The notes under the pieces were generated by a model, which was not told where the DNA came from, did not search any database, and saw nothing but the letters and a program-made list of their open reading frames with translations. From Chryseobacterium cucumeris (GTDB taxonomy: Bacteria; Bacteroidota; Bacteroidia; Flavobacteriales; Weeksellaceae), in contig NZ_LUVZ01000023.1 in NCBI RefSeq assembly GCF_001593385.1, forward strand, positions 434,001-498,000: a DNA stretch of 64,000 bases. The letters run 5' to 3'. A program made the translations under genes and the position numbers. Shown here one piece after another: positions 45,734 through 53,933 of this stretch (position 1 is the stretch's first letter; each line of letters begins with the position of its first letter).

Positions 45734-46287
45734 TGAGTTATTGTTTAGCAATAGAAGGAATGCAGCCCGAAAGTAGAAAAGAACTGCACAAAAATTACCA
45801 TGACCATTATTATGGGTTTCCTATTCATGATGATAATGAATTGTTTGGAAGACTGATTCTTGAAATCAATCAGGCAGGATTAAGCTGGGAAACGGTTCTG
45901 AAAAAAGAAGAGAGTTTCAGAAAAGCATATGACCAATTTGATATTCAGAAAATAGCAGATTATACAGAAGAAGACCGTGAAAGATTATTGAGCGATCCGG
46001 GAATTATAAGGAATAAGCTAAAAGTAAATGCTGCCATTGAAAATGCTAAAACAATCATTGCATTACAAAAGGAATTTGGTTCTTTTGAAAAATGGCTGGA
46101 GCATCATCATCCACTGACTTTGCAGGAATGGATGAAGCTTTTCAAAAAAACATTCAAATTCACTGGTGGAGAAATTGTAAACGAATTTCTTATGAGCACC
46201 GGATATCTAAAAGGCGCTCATCATGAAAGCTGCCCGATTCACGCAAAAGTATTAGCTCAAAAGCCTTTATGGAAGAAAAAACAGTGA
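45733..46287 (+). CDS. tag: DNA-3-methyladenine glycosylase I
   Basis: Tag removes 3-methyladenine from DNA as the first step of base-excision repair. The 184 residues contain Cys4 and NYHDHYYGFPIHDDNELFGRLILEINQAGLSWETVLKKEESFRKAYDQFD (about 24-73). PGIIRNKLKVNAAIENAK and FKFTGGEIVNEFLMSTGYLKGAHHESC follow. The Cys near the N-terminus and the His-x(3)-Cys-type pair near the C-terminus fit the zinc site of the family. The start overlaps the stop codon of the MazG-like gene. Confidence 0.9.
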   Translation: MSYCLAIEGMQPESRKELHKNYHDHYYGFPIHDDNELFGRLILEINQAGLSWETVLKKEESFRKAYDQFDIQKIADYTEEDRERLLSDPGIIRNKLKVNAAIENAKTIIALQKEFGSFEKWLEHHHPLTLQEWMKLFKKTFKFTGGEIVNEFLMSTGYLKGAHHESCPIHAKVLAQKPLWKKKQ

Positions 46288-46300
46288 AATAATATATAGG

Positions 46301-46367
46301 GATTACTACGGAGTGACAGATAGAAGTATTTAACATTATGCATACACTCAGTCATTCCGTAGGAATC
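46301..46367. repeat. Inverted repeat between tag and the HxlR gene
   Basis: GATTACTACGGAGTGAC (46301-46317) pairs with GTCATTCCGTAGGAATC (46351-46367) with two mismatches. It lies between convergent genes, so it may also act as a terminator, although the T tract is poor. Confidence 0.5.
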
Positions 46368-46374
46368 TCATTTT

Positions 46375-46752
46375 TCAATTATCTTTTGATGCTTGTTTCA
46401 TCAGTTCCTTATGCTCATTTCCCCATTTTTCAAATTCGAGAATGATAGGCTTCAACTTATAGCCAATTTCTGTAAGTTCATATTCTACTCTTGGCGGAAC
46501 TTCTGCATATACGGTTCTTGTAATAATTTTGTCTTCTTCCAGTCTGCGGAGCTGAAGTGTAAGCATACGTTCAGTAATATTCTGAAGCTTTTTTCTAAGT
46601 TCTCCGAATCTCATTTTCCCGTTGATCAGATAACAACAGATGGCCAATGCCCATTGCCCTCCGATAGTGTTGGAGGCATAGATTTCCGGACATTCATCAG
46701 CAAGGGCTTTCTTATTGGCAAAATTGGTAGAGGTTTCCTTTATTTTAGTCAT
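46375..46752 (-). CDS. HxlR-family transcriptional regulator
   Basis: The 125 residues form a winged helix of the HxlR/DUF24 type: IGGQWALAICCYLINGKMRFGELRKKLQNITERMLTLQLRRLEEDKIITRTVYAEVPPRVEYELTEIGYKLKPII (about 30-105). The first residues hold a single Cys (CPEIYAS), a position that can be redox-sensing in the family. It is divergent from an NAD(P)H oxidoreductase gene, the classic arrangement for a regulator of an electrophile or quinone response. The operator is probably the inverted repeat between the two genes. Confidence 0.9.
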   Translation of the reverse strand: MTKIKETSTNFANKKALADECPEIYASNTIGGQWALAICCYLINGKMRFGELRKKLQNITERMLTLQLRRLEEDKIITRTVYAEVPPRVEYELTEIGYKLKPIILEFEKWGNEHKELMKQASKDN

Positions 46753-46753
46753 T

Positions 46754-46807
46754 ACTTACATTTTTTATAGTACCATACAATAGGTTGCTAATGTACAAAA
46801 TGTAAGT
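46754..46807. promoter_or_regulatory. Operator candidate between hxlR and the oxidoreductase
   Basis: ACTTACATTTT (46754-46764) and AAAATGTAAGT (46797-46807) are perfect 11-bp inverted repeats, 32 bases apart. A second, shorter pair, GTTAC (46806-46810) and GTAAC (46824-46828), lies next to it. Both flank the divergent promoters. Confidence 0.55.
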
Positions 46808-46816
46808 TACATGTTG

Positions 46817-46824
46817 TAATTTTG
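46817..46824 (+). promoter_or_regulatory. -7 promoter element of the oxidoreductase
   Basis: TAATTTTG is an exact TAnnTTTG match 20 bases before the ATG at 46844. Confidence 0.5.
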
Positions 46825-46843
46825 TAACAGAAATTTAAACAGA

Positions 46844-47374
46844 ATGAAGACTTTAGTAATTGTTACCCATCCTGATATTGAAAAATCAGTGATTAATAAA
46901 AAATGGATTGACGAGTTAAAAAAATATCCTGAAAAATACACGGTTCATCAACTGTACGAAGCTTATCCTGATGGAAAAATCAATGTGGCAGAAGAGCAGA
47001 AGATGATGGAATCGTATGACAAGATTGTATTTCAGTTTCCTTTTTACTGGTTCAGCAGCCCGCCGCTTTTAAAACAATGGCTGGATGAAGTCGTTTTATA
47101 CGGCTGGGCGTATGGAAGCAACAGCGGTTTCAAACTGGCCGGAAAGAAAATGACACTGGCTGTTACCGCAGGAATAGATGAAGATGGATATTCTGAAACA
47201 GGGGAATATAAATACACGATGAATGAACTTTTCCGACCTTATGAACTGACTTTCGATTATATAAAAGCCGATTATAAAGAACCTTTTGTGTATTATGGAA
47301 TTGAAAGAGATTCTTCCGATGAATGGATCAACAGAAGTGTTCCGATGTATCTGGAGTTTCTGGACAATTTATAA
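46844..47374 (+). CDS. NAD(P)H oxidoreductase, flavodoxin-like fold
   Basis: The 176 residues fit the KefF/MdaB/YwrO family: TLVIVTHPDIEKSVINKKW (N-terminal FMN-binding loop), KIVFQFPFYWFSSPPLLKQWLDEVVLYGWAYGSNSGFKLAGKKMTLAVTAG (about 65-115), then the C-terminal FDYIKADYKEPFVYYGI. It should bind FMN and reduce quinones or electrophiles with NAD(P)H. It is divergent from the HxlR gene, which probably controls it. Confidence 0.88.
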   Translation: MKTLVIVTHPDIEKSVINKKWIDELKKYPEKYTVHQLYEAYPDGKINVAEEQKMMESYDKIVFQFPFYWFSSPPLLKQWLDEVVLYGWAYGSNSGFKLAGKKMTLAVTAGIDEDGYSETGEYKYTMNELFRPYELTFDYIKADYKEPFVYYGIERDSSDEWINRSVPMYLEFLDNL

Positions 47375-47472
47375 CTGAATAAAAGTAAAGTTGAACTTGA
47401 ATTAAAACAGGTTCAGCTTACTTTTGTATGTATTCAAAAAGATTTACACCTACAAAAAATACTTCAAAACCC

Positions 47473-49059
47473 TTATCCCACCGTAGGCGTATCCTCTTCT
47501 TTGAGTATTTTTTTCTCCTTCATCGTAAGCATCATTCTTTCATATTTGTACTTTTCCCAATCAAATGTGTTGAGAAAATCAAGGGCAGCCTGAAAACCTC
47601 TGTTGAAGAGTTCTTCCTTTTCTTCTCTTTTCATAAAGAAATTCAGCCAGCTGCTGGTCCCACAGTTAACGGTCTGTATGCTGTATAGCTTATAAAAAGT
47701 ATGTTTGGTAAGGAATGTTTTATCATTAAACCCTTTCAGAGTGCTGATGATATTTCCAGCATAGCTGAACGGTGTTTTAAGAATTTCTTCACTGGTTTTC
47801 CCTTTTTCAGAAAGAATGGCAGAATCACTGGTTAGCTGTACCCCAAAAAGAGGCATTCTCGGATAAAAAACTTCATCAGCGTGAAAAAGGTCAATAGGGA
47901 AGTTGGAGATACTGCCGCCATCAATGAAAACTCCTGCTGGATTTATATTTTCCGGTTGGGTATTCATCCAATACCTCCAGGCATATTTTACAGAATCATC
48001 ATCTTTATTGATTTGTTTCTGGAAAGGTTCAAAGAAAAAAGGAACTGCCATAGAAGCCCTTACAAATTCAGCAGGGCTGATGTGCTTCAGTTCCTCTTCA
48101 GACCAGTAGAGATTAGCCATCGTAGGAAGTTCTACTTTAATTTTAGCATTGATATCTGTGGTAATAATTACATATTCAGACTTCAGAAGGTAGAAGGGAT
48201 TGTTTTTATAATAATCATTGTTGACGGCGCTTTCGTAGAAAATTCTGTATCGGGTTTGGTCGATATGTTCCTGATTTTTGACTTTAATTTTTTCAATGCT
48301 TTGCAAAGCCATGAGATAATATTCCTGCCCGTTCCCATAGCGGTAGCTGAGATTAAGGTCTTTTTCTTTCTGAATGAATTTTTCGTTAAGATGGGCAACT
48401 GTTTTTATTCCAAATTGATCTAGAGCATTTTGCATGGTATTTTGAAAAATATTTCCGGGATTCAGTCCGCTGTTTTCTTTCCTGAAATTATTATACAGTT
48501 TTTGGATGCAGAAAAAGAGGATGACAGCCGGAATCAAGGGAATCAGAAACATCAGTTTGGCATTCTGGATCGTAGTTGAAGGTGCCAGAAAAGGAATGCT
48601 GATCAGAATTATAAAAAGGATAACGGCAATAACAGCATTGATCTTAAAGAAATCCTTATTGTTCAGCATAGCATGGAGCGTCGTTTTTACATACGTTTTC
48701 CCATCCATAAAATCTGCAAAATTCCAGCTGAAAAGAATATCCTTTATAAGCTCACTTTTAGCTTCTTCTTTGGTTTTGCAAGCCGCAATCAGCATGGTAT
48801 TAATAGCTCCGGCACTGGTTCCTGCTACTTTCAGAAAACGGATCCCGAATATTTCCAGTCCATAAAGATAGCCTACCAATGCACTTCCCCAGACACCGCC
48901 ACCTTCCTGTACAAATTCTATATACTGATTACCGGACTGATCCAGAAGATCAGAGAATTCTTTGGCAGCTATATTCCCGTGTAAGGCAAGCAATTTATCT
49001 TTGGATGCCTGTGAAAGAGAAGGATCTTCCAGAATTTTGTTGAGGTTTTCGGTAGTCAT
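47473..49059 (-). CDS. Patatin-like phospholipase
   Basis: The 528 residues show the patatin core. EGGGVWGSALVGYLYGLEI (52-70) is the oxyanion loop, GTSAG (80-84) has the nucleophile Ser82, and DGGSISNFP near residue 379 carries the catalytic Asp. Two hydrophobic segments (about 145-190) lie between the nucleophile and the catalytic Asp, probably anchoring the enzyme in the membrane. There is no signal peptide. It is expected to hydrolyse acyl ester bonds in lipids; whether it acts on own or foreign lipids cannot be seen. It is a single gene before corA. Confidence 0.9.
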   Translation of the reverse strand: MTTENLNKILEDPSLSQASKDKLLALHGNIAAKEFSDLLDQSGNQYIEFVQEGGGVWGSALVGYLYGLEIFGIRFLKVAGTSAGAINTMLIAACKTKEEAKSELIKDILFSWNFADFMDGKTYVKTTLHAMLNNKDFFKINAVIAVILFIILISIPFLAPSTTIQNAKLMFLIPLIPAVILFFCIQKLYNNFRKENSGLNPGNIFQNTMQNALDQFGIKTVAHLNEKFIQKEKDLNLSYRYGNGQEYYLMALQSIEKIKVKNQEHIDQTRYRIFYESAVNNDYYKNNPFYLLKSEYVIITTDINAKIKVELPTMANLYWSEEELKHISPAEFVRASMAVPFFFEPFQKQINKDDDSVKYAWRYWMNTQPENINPAGVFIDGGSISNFPIDLFHADEVFYPRMPLFGVQLTSDSAILSEKGKTSEEILKTPFSYAGNIISTLKGFNDKTFLTKHTFYKLYSIQTVNCGTSSWLNFFMKREEKEELFNRGFQAALDFLNTFDWEKYKYERMMLTMKEKKILKEEDTPTVG

Positions 49060-49151
49060 GGTATTTTGTTTTGAGGATGTGCCGGTAAAAGATAAAGATG
49101 ATCAATTGGGTGATCAAAATCTTTGTGCCTTTGTATTGATATAAAAATGAA

Positions 49152-50051
49152 TCACCACTGTTTTCGCCTTACATAAATAAATGTACTGATCACAACAGTA
49201 GCCATCGCTCCCAATGTTATAAAATAGCCATACTTATGATGAAGCTCAGGCATATTATCGAAATTCATCCCATAAACCCCGGCAATGAAAGTGATGGGTA
49301 AAAAGTAAACAGAATAAATGGCCAACACCTTCATCACCTGGTTGGCTTTTTGGTCCGAAAGTGCCAGGAACATGGAAATAAGGTTGGTAATTTGAATGTT
49401 TAAATGATCAAAATCGGCAACAACATCCTTATGCTTATCTTTCAAATCGACAATTTCTGAGTCCTGTAAATTCAGCAGTTTAAATTTATCAATAGCATCC
49501 GTGGAGATTACCAGTACGCGGGAGTTTAATCCAGATTTTCTTTTCAGCTTGTAAAGACGGCGGATCTGGCTGGTATGATTGGTATTTTTAAGGAAAATCT
49601 CATTCTCAATATTGTCCATCGTTTCGAACAGGCTTAAAGATTCATCATCAAAACTTTTCATGATCAATATAGCAATCATCAGCATGATTTGCTGAGGTTT
49701 AAGATCTTCCTGAATCAAAGACACTTTTTTCTTGGTCTCGGAAATACTTCTGGTTTTCATCCTGTGGATAGTAATAATGGTATTTTCCACAAGAAAGATT
49801 CCGATTTTGGTGCTGATATCACTGATGGTATTCAAATTCTTTCTTTCCAGTTCGGTACTTTCACGGAGTAAAAAGAATTTTACATTCCCGTCTTCTTCAT
49901 ATTTCGGAAGGTGATTAGGGTCCATCGTATCTTCCAGAAGAAGGTTGTTGATTTCATATCTTTCATGAAGAAATTTCAGGTCTTCTAAAGTAGGAGCCTC
50001 TACATCTACCCATTCGCACTGGGAGGTTCTGTATATCGTATCAATTGGCAT
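49152..50051 (-). CDS. corA: CorA-family divalent metal transporter
   Basis: The 299 residues have a cytoplasmic N-terminal domain, a long helix and two C-terminal membrane segments. The signature GVYGMNFDNMPEL lies between them, with the G-M-N motif that gates the pore. The last residues are TFIYVRRKQW. It takes up Mg2+ (or Co2+/Ni2+) as a pentamer. It is divergent from fabH, which has its own -7 element. Confidence 0.93.
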   Translation of the reverse strand: MPIDTIYRTSQCEWVDVEAPTLEDLKFLHERYEINNLLLEDTMDPNHLPKYEEDGNVKFFLLRESTELERKNLNTISDISTKIGIFLVENTIITIHRMKTRSISETKKKVSLIQEDLKPQQIMLMIAILIMKSFDDESLSLFETMDNIENEIFLKNTNHTSQIRRLYKLKRKSGLNSRVLVISTDAIDKFKLLNLQDSEIVDLKDKHKDVVADFDHLNIQITNLISMFLALSDQKANQVMKVLAIYSVYFLPITFIAGVYGMNFDNMPELHHKYGYFITLGAMATVVISTFIYVRRKQW

Positions 50052-50098
50052 AAAGTAAAAATACTAATATTTTGAAAAACTATGTGTTAAATAAGTTT

Positions 50099-50106
50099 TA
50101 TCTTTG
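50099..50106 (+). promoter_or_regulatory. -7 promoter element of fabH
   Basis: TATCTTTG is an exact TAnnTTTG match 19 bases before the fabH ATG at 50125 and covers an upstream in-frame TTG (50104), arguing for the ATG as start. Confidence 0.5.
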
Positions 50107-50124
50107 CCAAAATTAAAAAACTAT

Positions 50125-51147
50125 ATGATTAAAAGTACAATAAAAGGTGTGGGATTTTATGTTCCAGATAACGTTGTTACAAATGATGATTTAGCAAAAC
50201 TAATGACTACCAATGACGAGTGGATTACGGAAAGAACAGGTATCAAGGAAAGAAGACACAGAAAAAACAGATATGACTCTCAGGAAACCAGCGCTTATCT
50301 AGGTTTTAAAGCTGCAGAAAAAGCCATCCGTAATGCTGGTCTTACCTCAAAAGATATTGATTACATTGTTTTTGCAACACTTTCACCGGATTATTATTTT
50401 CCGGGATGTGGTGTCCTGCTTCAGGATATGCTGGGATGTGATACGATTGGAGCATTGGATGTAAGAAATCAGTGTTCAGGATTTGTGTATTCTATGAGTG
50501 TGGCCAATGCATTTATCAAATCAGGTACCTATAAAAATATTCTTGTGGTAGGAGCAGAGGTTCACTCCTTCGGACTGGATTTTTCTGACGAAGGTAGAGG
50601 AGTGTCGGTTATTTTTGGTGATGGGGCAGGAGCAATCGTTCTTTCTGCATCAGAAGATGAAAATGCAGGAGATATTTTAGCGATGAATATGCATTCTGAA
50701 GGAAAATATGCTGACGATCTTTGTACCCAGTTCCCGGGTTCAAAATTCGGATGGAGTGACAGAATGAGAAAAGATCCTGAAAATGTAACGAACAAAGAAG
50801 TATATCCGATCATGAACGGAAACTTCGTATTCAAGCATGCGGTAACAAGATTCCCTGAAACCATGATGGAAGCTTTGAACAAAGCAGGAAAGACGGTTGA
50901 AGATCTTGATATGTTTATTCCGCACCAGGCGAACCTGAGAATTGCCCAGTTTGTACAGGAAAAATTCGGATTACCGAATGAGAAAGTCTTCAACAATATC
51001 CAGAAATATGGAAATACAACAGCAGCTTCTATTCCCATTGCTTTAAGTGAAGCAATTGAACAGGGAAAAATAAAAAGAGGTGATCTTGTACTTCTTTCAG
51101 CATTTGGAAGTGGATTTACATGGGGGAGTGTTCTTTTTGAATATTAA
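50125..51147 (+). CDS. fabH: 3-oxoacyl-ACP synthase III
   Basis: FabH condenses an acyl-CoA primer with malonyl-ACP to start fatty-acid synthesis; in flavobacteria it typically favours branched primers. The 340 residues contain the catalytic triad: Cys117 in NQCSGF, His267 in PHQANLRI and Asn297 in YGNTTAAS. The C-terminus GDLVLLSAFGSGFTWGSVLFEY is typical. The plus frame opens earlier at a TTG within the promoter; the ATG at 50125 is preferred. It is a single gene ending in a strong terminator. Confidence 0.95.
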   Translation: MIKSTIKGVGFYVPDNVVTNDDLAKLMTTNDEWITERTGIKERRHRKNRYDSQETSAYLGFKAAEKAIRNAGLTSKDIDYIVFATLSPDYYFPGCGVLLQDMLGCDTIGALDVRNQCSGFVYSMSVANAFIKSGTYKNILVVGAEVHSFGLDFSDEGRGVSVIFGDGAGAIVLSASEDENAGDILAMNMHSEGKYADDLCTQFPGSKFGWSDRMRKDPENVTNKEVYPIMNGNFVFKHAVTRFPETMMEALNKAGKTVEDLDMFIPHQANLRIAQFVQEKFGLPNEKVFNNIQKYGNTTAASIPIALSEAIEQGKIKRGDLVLLSAFGSGFTWGSVLFEY

Positions 51148-51158
51148 TTTTGAATTAT

Positions 51159-51196
51159 AAAAAGTGAGCCGGATATTGAGTCCGGCTCACTTTTTT
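51159..51196 (+). terminator. Terminator of fabH
   Basis: AAAGTGAGCCGGA (51161-51173) pairs perfectly with TCCGGCTCACTTT (51181-51193), followed by T. Confidence 0.92.
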
Positions 51197-51329
51197 AATA
51201 GCTTATAATTCACTTTATTATGAGTTTGATTTTTATTTCTTTTTTTGTTTATGGTGTCAATATTTTATTTAAATTTATGTTGCACATTTGACATGATTTA
51301 TAAGATATATTAACTTTAAATTTAACAAG

Positions 51330-52025
51330 ATGAAAAAGAATTTATTACTTGGAACTTTTCTAGTTCCATTATCCTTGTTTTCACAAATTGGAATACAAAC
51401 GACAACTCCCCAAAAAACTTTACATGTTAATGGTTCGCTACAAGTAGTGAATGAAATAAATGTTGGAGGTAATGCCACAACAGCTGGCTCAGCAGGAACC
51501 TCCGGTCAGATTTTGACTTCTCAGGGAGCAGGGGCTGCCCCTTCATGGCAGACTCTGAATACAATAAGCGGAAGTGTCAGTAAAGCAGTCTATGTTCAGG
51601 GAACTACAGAAGCGACTGCAGCACAGGGCGCTACTATTGATGTGCCGGGAGTTACCTATACCATTACAGTTCCCGCAGGAAGAACACAGACACTTTTGTT
51701 TACTATTTTGGGATATGCTACGAATTATCCTTCTGGAGGAAATAGTTCACAAGGGGTCTTCAGTTTGTTACAGGATGGCGTTAAAATATCGTCAGGTTAT
51801 ACAACTAAGATCGGAGTTGGTGGAGGAGGGCTAAATGATCTTCCCGTTCCGGTAACTTTTTTAAAATCGGTAACACTTCCTGCGGGTACATATACTTTTA
51901 AAGTACAGTATTCTGCCTGGTACGGTCTTGCGAAAGTGAATGTAAATCCGACTACATATTCAGGATATGATCTGGATACAGAATGTATGCTTACCAAAAT
52001 GCAGATTTTAATATATAATAACTAG
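51330..52025 (+). CDS. Secreted protein family, tandem copy 1
   Basis: The 231 residues begin with a signal peptide (MKKNLLLGTFLVPLSLFSQ) and an N-terminal adhesin-type segment: IGIQTTTPQKTLHVNGSLQVV, NVGGNATTAGSAGTSGQILTS and GAAPSWQTLN. Similar segments open many tail-fibre- or adhesin-like proteins of flavobacteria. The C-terminal half, TATYTITVPAGRTQTLLFTILGYAT and FLKSVTLPAGTYTFKVQYSAW, is a beta-sandwich ending MQILIYNN. It is the most diverged of three tandem paralogues. A surface-exposed or released binding protein is plausible; there is no sorting domain, so how it passes the outer membrane is unclear. Confidence 0.7.
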   Translation: MKKNLLLGTFLVPLSLFSQIGIQTTTPQKTLHVNGSLQVVNEINVGGNATTAGSAGTSGQILTSQGAGAAPSWQTLNTISGSVSKAVYVQGTTEATAAQGATIDVPGVTYTITVPAGRTQTLLFTILGYATNYPSGGNSSQGVFSLLQDGVKISSGYTTKIGVGGGGLNDLPVPVTFLKSVTLPAGTYTFKVQYSAWYGLAKVNVNPTTYSGYDLDTECMLTKMQILIYNN

Positions 52026-52040
52026 GATAAAAAATAAGTC

Positions 52041-52072
52041 AAAAAACCATAAACTATTGTTTATGGTTTTTT
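52041..52072 (+). terminator. Terminator of copy 1
   Basis: A perfect 14-bp stem (AAAAAACCATAAAC with GTTTATGGTTTTTT) around a TATT loop. Confidence 0.88.
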
Positions 52073-52285
52073 GCTATATAAAGCTTTTAACTTTTTTATG
52101 TTAACTGTAATAATTGGTTTGGGTATTTGAATATGAAAAAGATCATTAAACTTTTTATTAGTTTTGAATTATAGAAATTACAATATAATTTGTTATTTTT
52201 TGATTGAAAATAGTTATAGTATTGTAATTTTTTCAATTGTTTTTTGTTGTAATTTTATTCTGTTAAAAATTCTAAAAACAAAAAA

Positions 52286-52978
52286 ATGAAAAACTATTTA
52301 TTACTTGGAACTTTTTTAGTTCCCTTATTCTTCTGTGCACAGGTGGGGATACAGACCTCTACTCCTCAGAAAACCTTGCACGTTAACGGTTCATTACAGA
52401 TAGTAAATGAATTAAATGTAGGAGGAAATGCCGCAACTGCAGGTTCAGCAGGAACCACCGGTCAGATTTTAACTTCTAATGGTGCAGCGGCAGCTCCTTC
52501 ATGGCAAACCCTGAATACGATAAGCGGAACCATTAACAGTGCCTATTATGTGCAGGGAACTACCGAAGCAACCGCAGCTCAGGGAACAACAATTGACGTA
52601 CCTGGAGCAACAATTACCTTAACAGTGCCAACAGGACGTACCCAAACTTTTCTGTTTACCATTCTTGGATATGCCACTAATTTCCCTAGTGGTGGCGTTT
52701 CCAGTCAGGGGGTTTTTATTCTGGCCCAGAATAATGTTAAAATATCGTCAGCGTATACCACCAAAATAGGAAATGGAGGAGGATTAGTAGACCTTCCCGT
52801 TCCGGTAACCTTTCTAAAATCGGTGACGCTTCCTGCGGGTACATATACTTTTAAAGTACAGTATGCTGCCTGGTCAGGTACTGCAAAAGTAAATGTAAAT
52901 CCTACTACTTACGGTGGATACAATGGGGATACAGAGTCTATGCTTACCAAGATGCAGATTTTAGTCTATAATAATTAA
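52286..52978 (+). CDS. Secreted protein family, tandem copy 2
   Basis: The 230 residues are almost identical in layout and mostly in sequence to copy 3 (53171-53863), with a signal peptide (MKNYLLLGTFLVPLFFCAQ), the same QTSTPQKTLHVNG repeat and the same C-terminal sandwich ending MQILVYNN. The differences from copy 3 are a few substitutions, for example IGNGGGLVD in place of IGAGGGLND. The upstream region (about 52194-52285) is also nearly the same as that before copy 3, so the duplication unit included promoter, gene and terminator. Confidence 0.7.
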   Translation: MKNYLLLGTFLVPLFFCAQVGIQTSTPQKTLHVNGSLQIVNELNVGGNAATAGSAGTTGQILTSNGAAAAPSWQTLNTISGTINSAYYVQGTTEATAAQGTTIDVPGATITLTVPTGRTQTFLFTILGYATNFPSGGVSSQGVFILAQNNVKISSAYTTKIGNGGGLVDLPVPVTFLKSVTLPAGTYTFKVQYAAWSGTAKVNVNPTTYGGYNGDTESMLTKMQILVYNN

Positions 52979-52987
52979 GGTCAAAAT

Positions 52988-53018
52988 AAAAACCATAGGC
53001 TTTAGTTTAGGGTTTTTT
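52988..53018 (+). terminator. Weak terminator of copy 2
   Basis: AAAACC pairs with GGTTTT around a 19-base loop, a degraded version of the terminator behind copy 1. It is followed by T residues. Confidence 0.45.
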
Positions 53019-53170
53019 GCTATATAAAGCTTTTAACTTTTTATTAGTTTTAAATTATAGAGATTGTAATATAATTTATTGTTTTTGATTGAAAATATTT
53101 ATTATACTATAATTTTTTCGATTATTTTTTATTGTATTTTTATTCTGTTAAAAATTCTAAAAACAAAGAA

Positions 53171-53863
53171 ATGAAAAACTATTTATTACTTGGAACTTTT
53201 TTAGTTCCCTTATCCTTCTGTGCGCAGGTGGGGATACAGACCTCTACTCCTCAGAAAACTTTGCACGTTAACGGTGCATTACAGGTAGTGAATGAATTAA
53301 ATGTAGGAGGAAATGCCACAACTGCAGGTTCAGCAGGAACCACCGGTCAGATTTTAACTTCTAATGGTGCAGCGGCAGCTCCTTCATGGCAAACCCTGAA
53401 TACGATAAGCGGAACCATTAACAGTGCTTATTATGTGCAGGGAACTACCGAAGCAACCGCAGCTCAGGGAACAACAATTGACGTACCTGGAGTAACAATT
53501 ACCTTAACAGTGCCAACAGGACGTACCCAAACTTTTCTGTTTACCATTCTTGGATATGCCACTAATTTCCCTAGTGGTGGCGTTTCCAGTCAGGGGGTTT
53601 TTATTTTAGCACAGAATAATGTTAAAATATCATCAGCCTATACCACTAAAATAGGAGCTGGAGGAGGTTTGAATGATCTTCCTACACCGGTAACTTTTCT
53701 AAAATCGGTGACGCTTCCTGCGGGTACATATACTTTTAAAGTTCAGTATGCTGCCTGGTCAGGTCTTGCAAAAGTAAATGTAAATCCTACTACTTACTCT
53801 GGATATAATGGTGACGTAGAATCAATGCTTACCAAGATGCAGGTTTTAGTCTATAATAATTAA
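53171..53863 (+). CDS. Secreted protein family, tandem copy 3
   Basis: The 230 residues carry the signal peptide MKNYLLLGTFLVPLSFCAQ and share the architecture of copies 1 and 2, ending MQVLVYNN. The frame extends 39 bases upstream to a TTG, but the ATG at 53171 is at the same place as in copy 2 and gives the signal peptide. It is closest to copy 2 (start-to-start distance about 885 bases), which suggests a recent duplication. No function is known. Confidence 0.7.
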   Translation: MKNYLLLGTFLVPLSFCAQVGIQTSTPQKTLHVNGALQVVNELNVGGNATTAGSAGTTGQILTSNGAAAAPSWQTLNTISGTINSAYYVQGTTEATAAQGTTIDVPGVTITLTVPTGRTQTFLFTILGYATNFPSGGVSSQGVFILAQNNVKISSAYTTKIGAGGGLNDLPTPVTFLKSVTLPAGTYTFKVQYAAWSGLAKVNVNPTTYSGYNGDVESMLTKMQVLVYNN

Positions 53864-53880
53864 GTATTAATAAAATAAAC

Positions 53881-53912
53881 AAAAACCGCAGGACCTCAGT
53901 TCTGCGGTTTTT
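53881..53912. terminator. Terminator between copy 3 and the thioredoxin-fold gene
   Basis: AACCGCAG (53884-53891) pairs with CTGCGGTT (53902-53909), with A on the left and T on the right. It can serve both convergent genes. Confidence 0.85.
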
Positions 53913-53933
53913 TGTATTATAAACAGAGTCTTA

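Noticed and set aside
47881-48423. 180-codon plus-strand ORF inside the patatin gene
   Set aside because: Shadow of the conserved patatin; no recognisable family.
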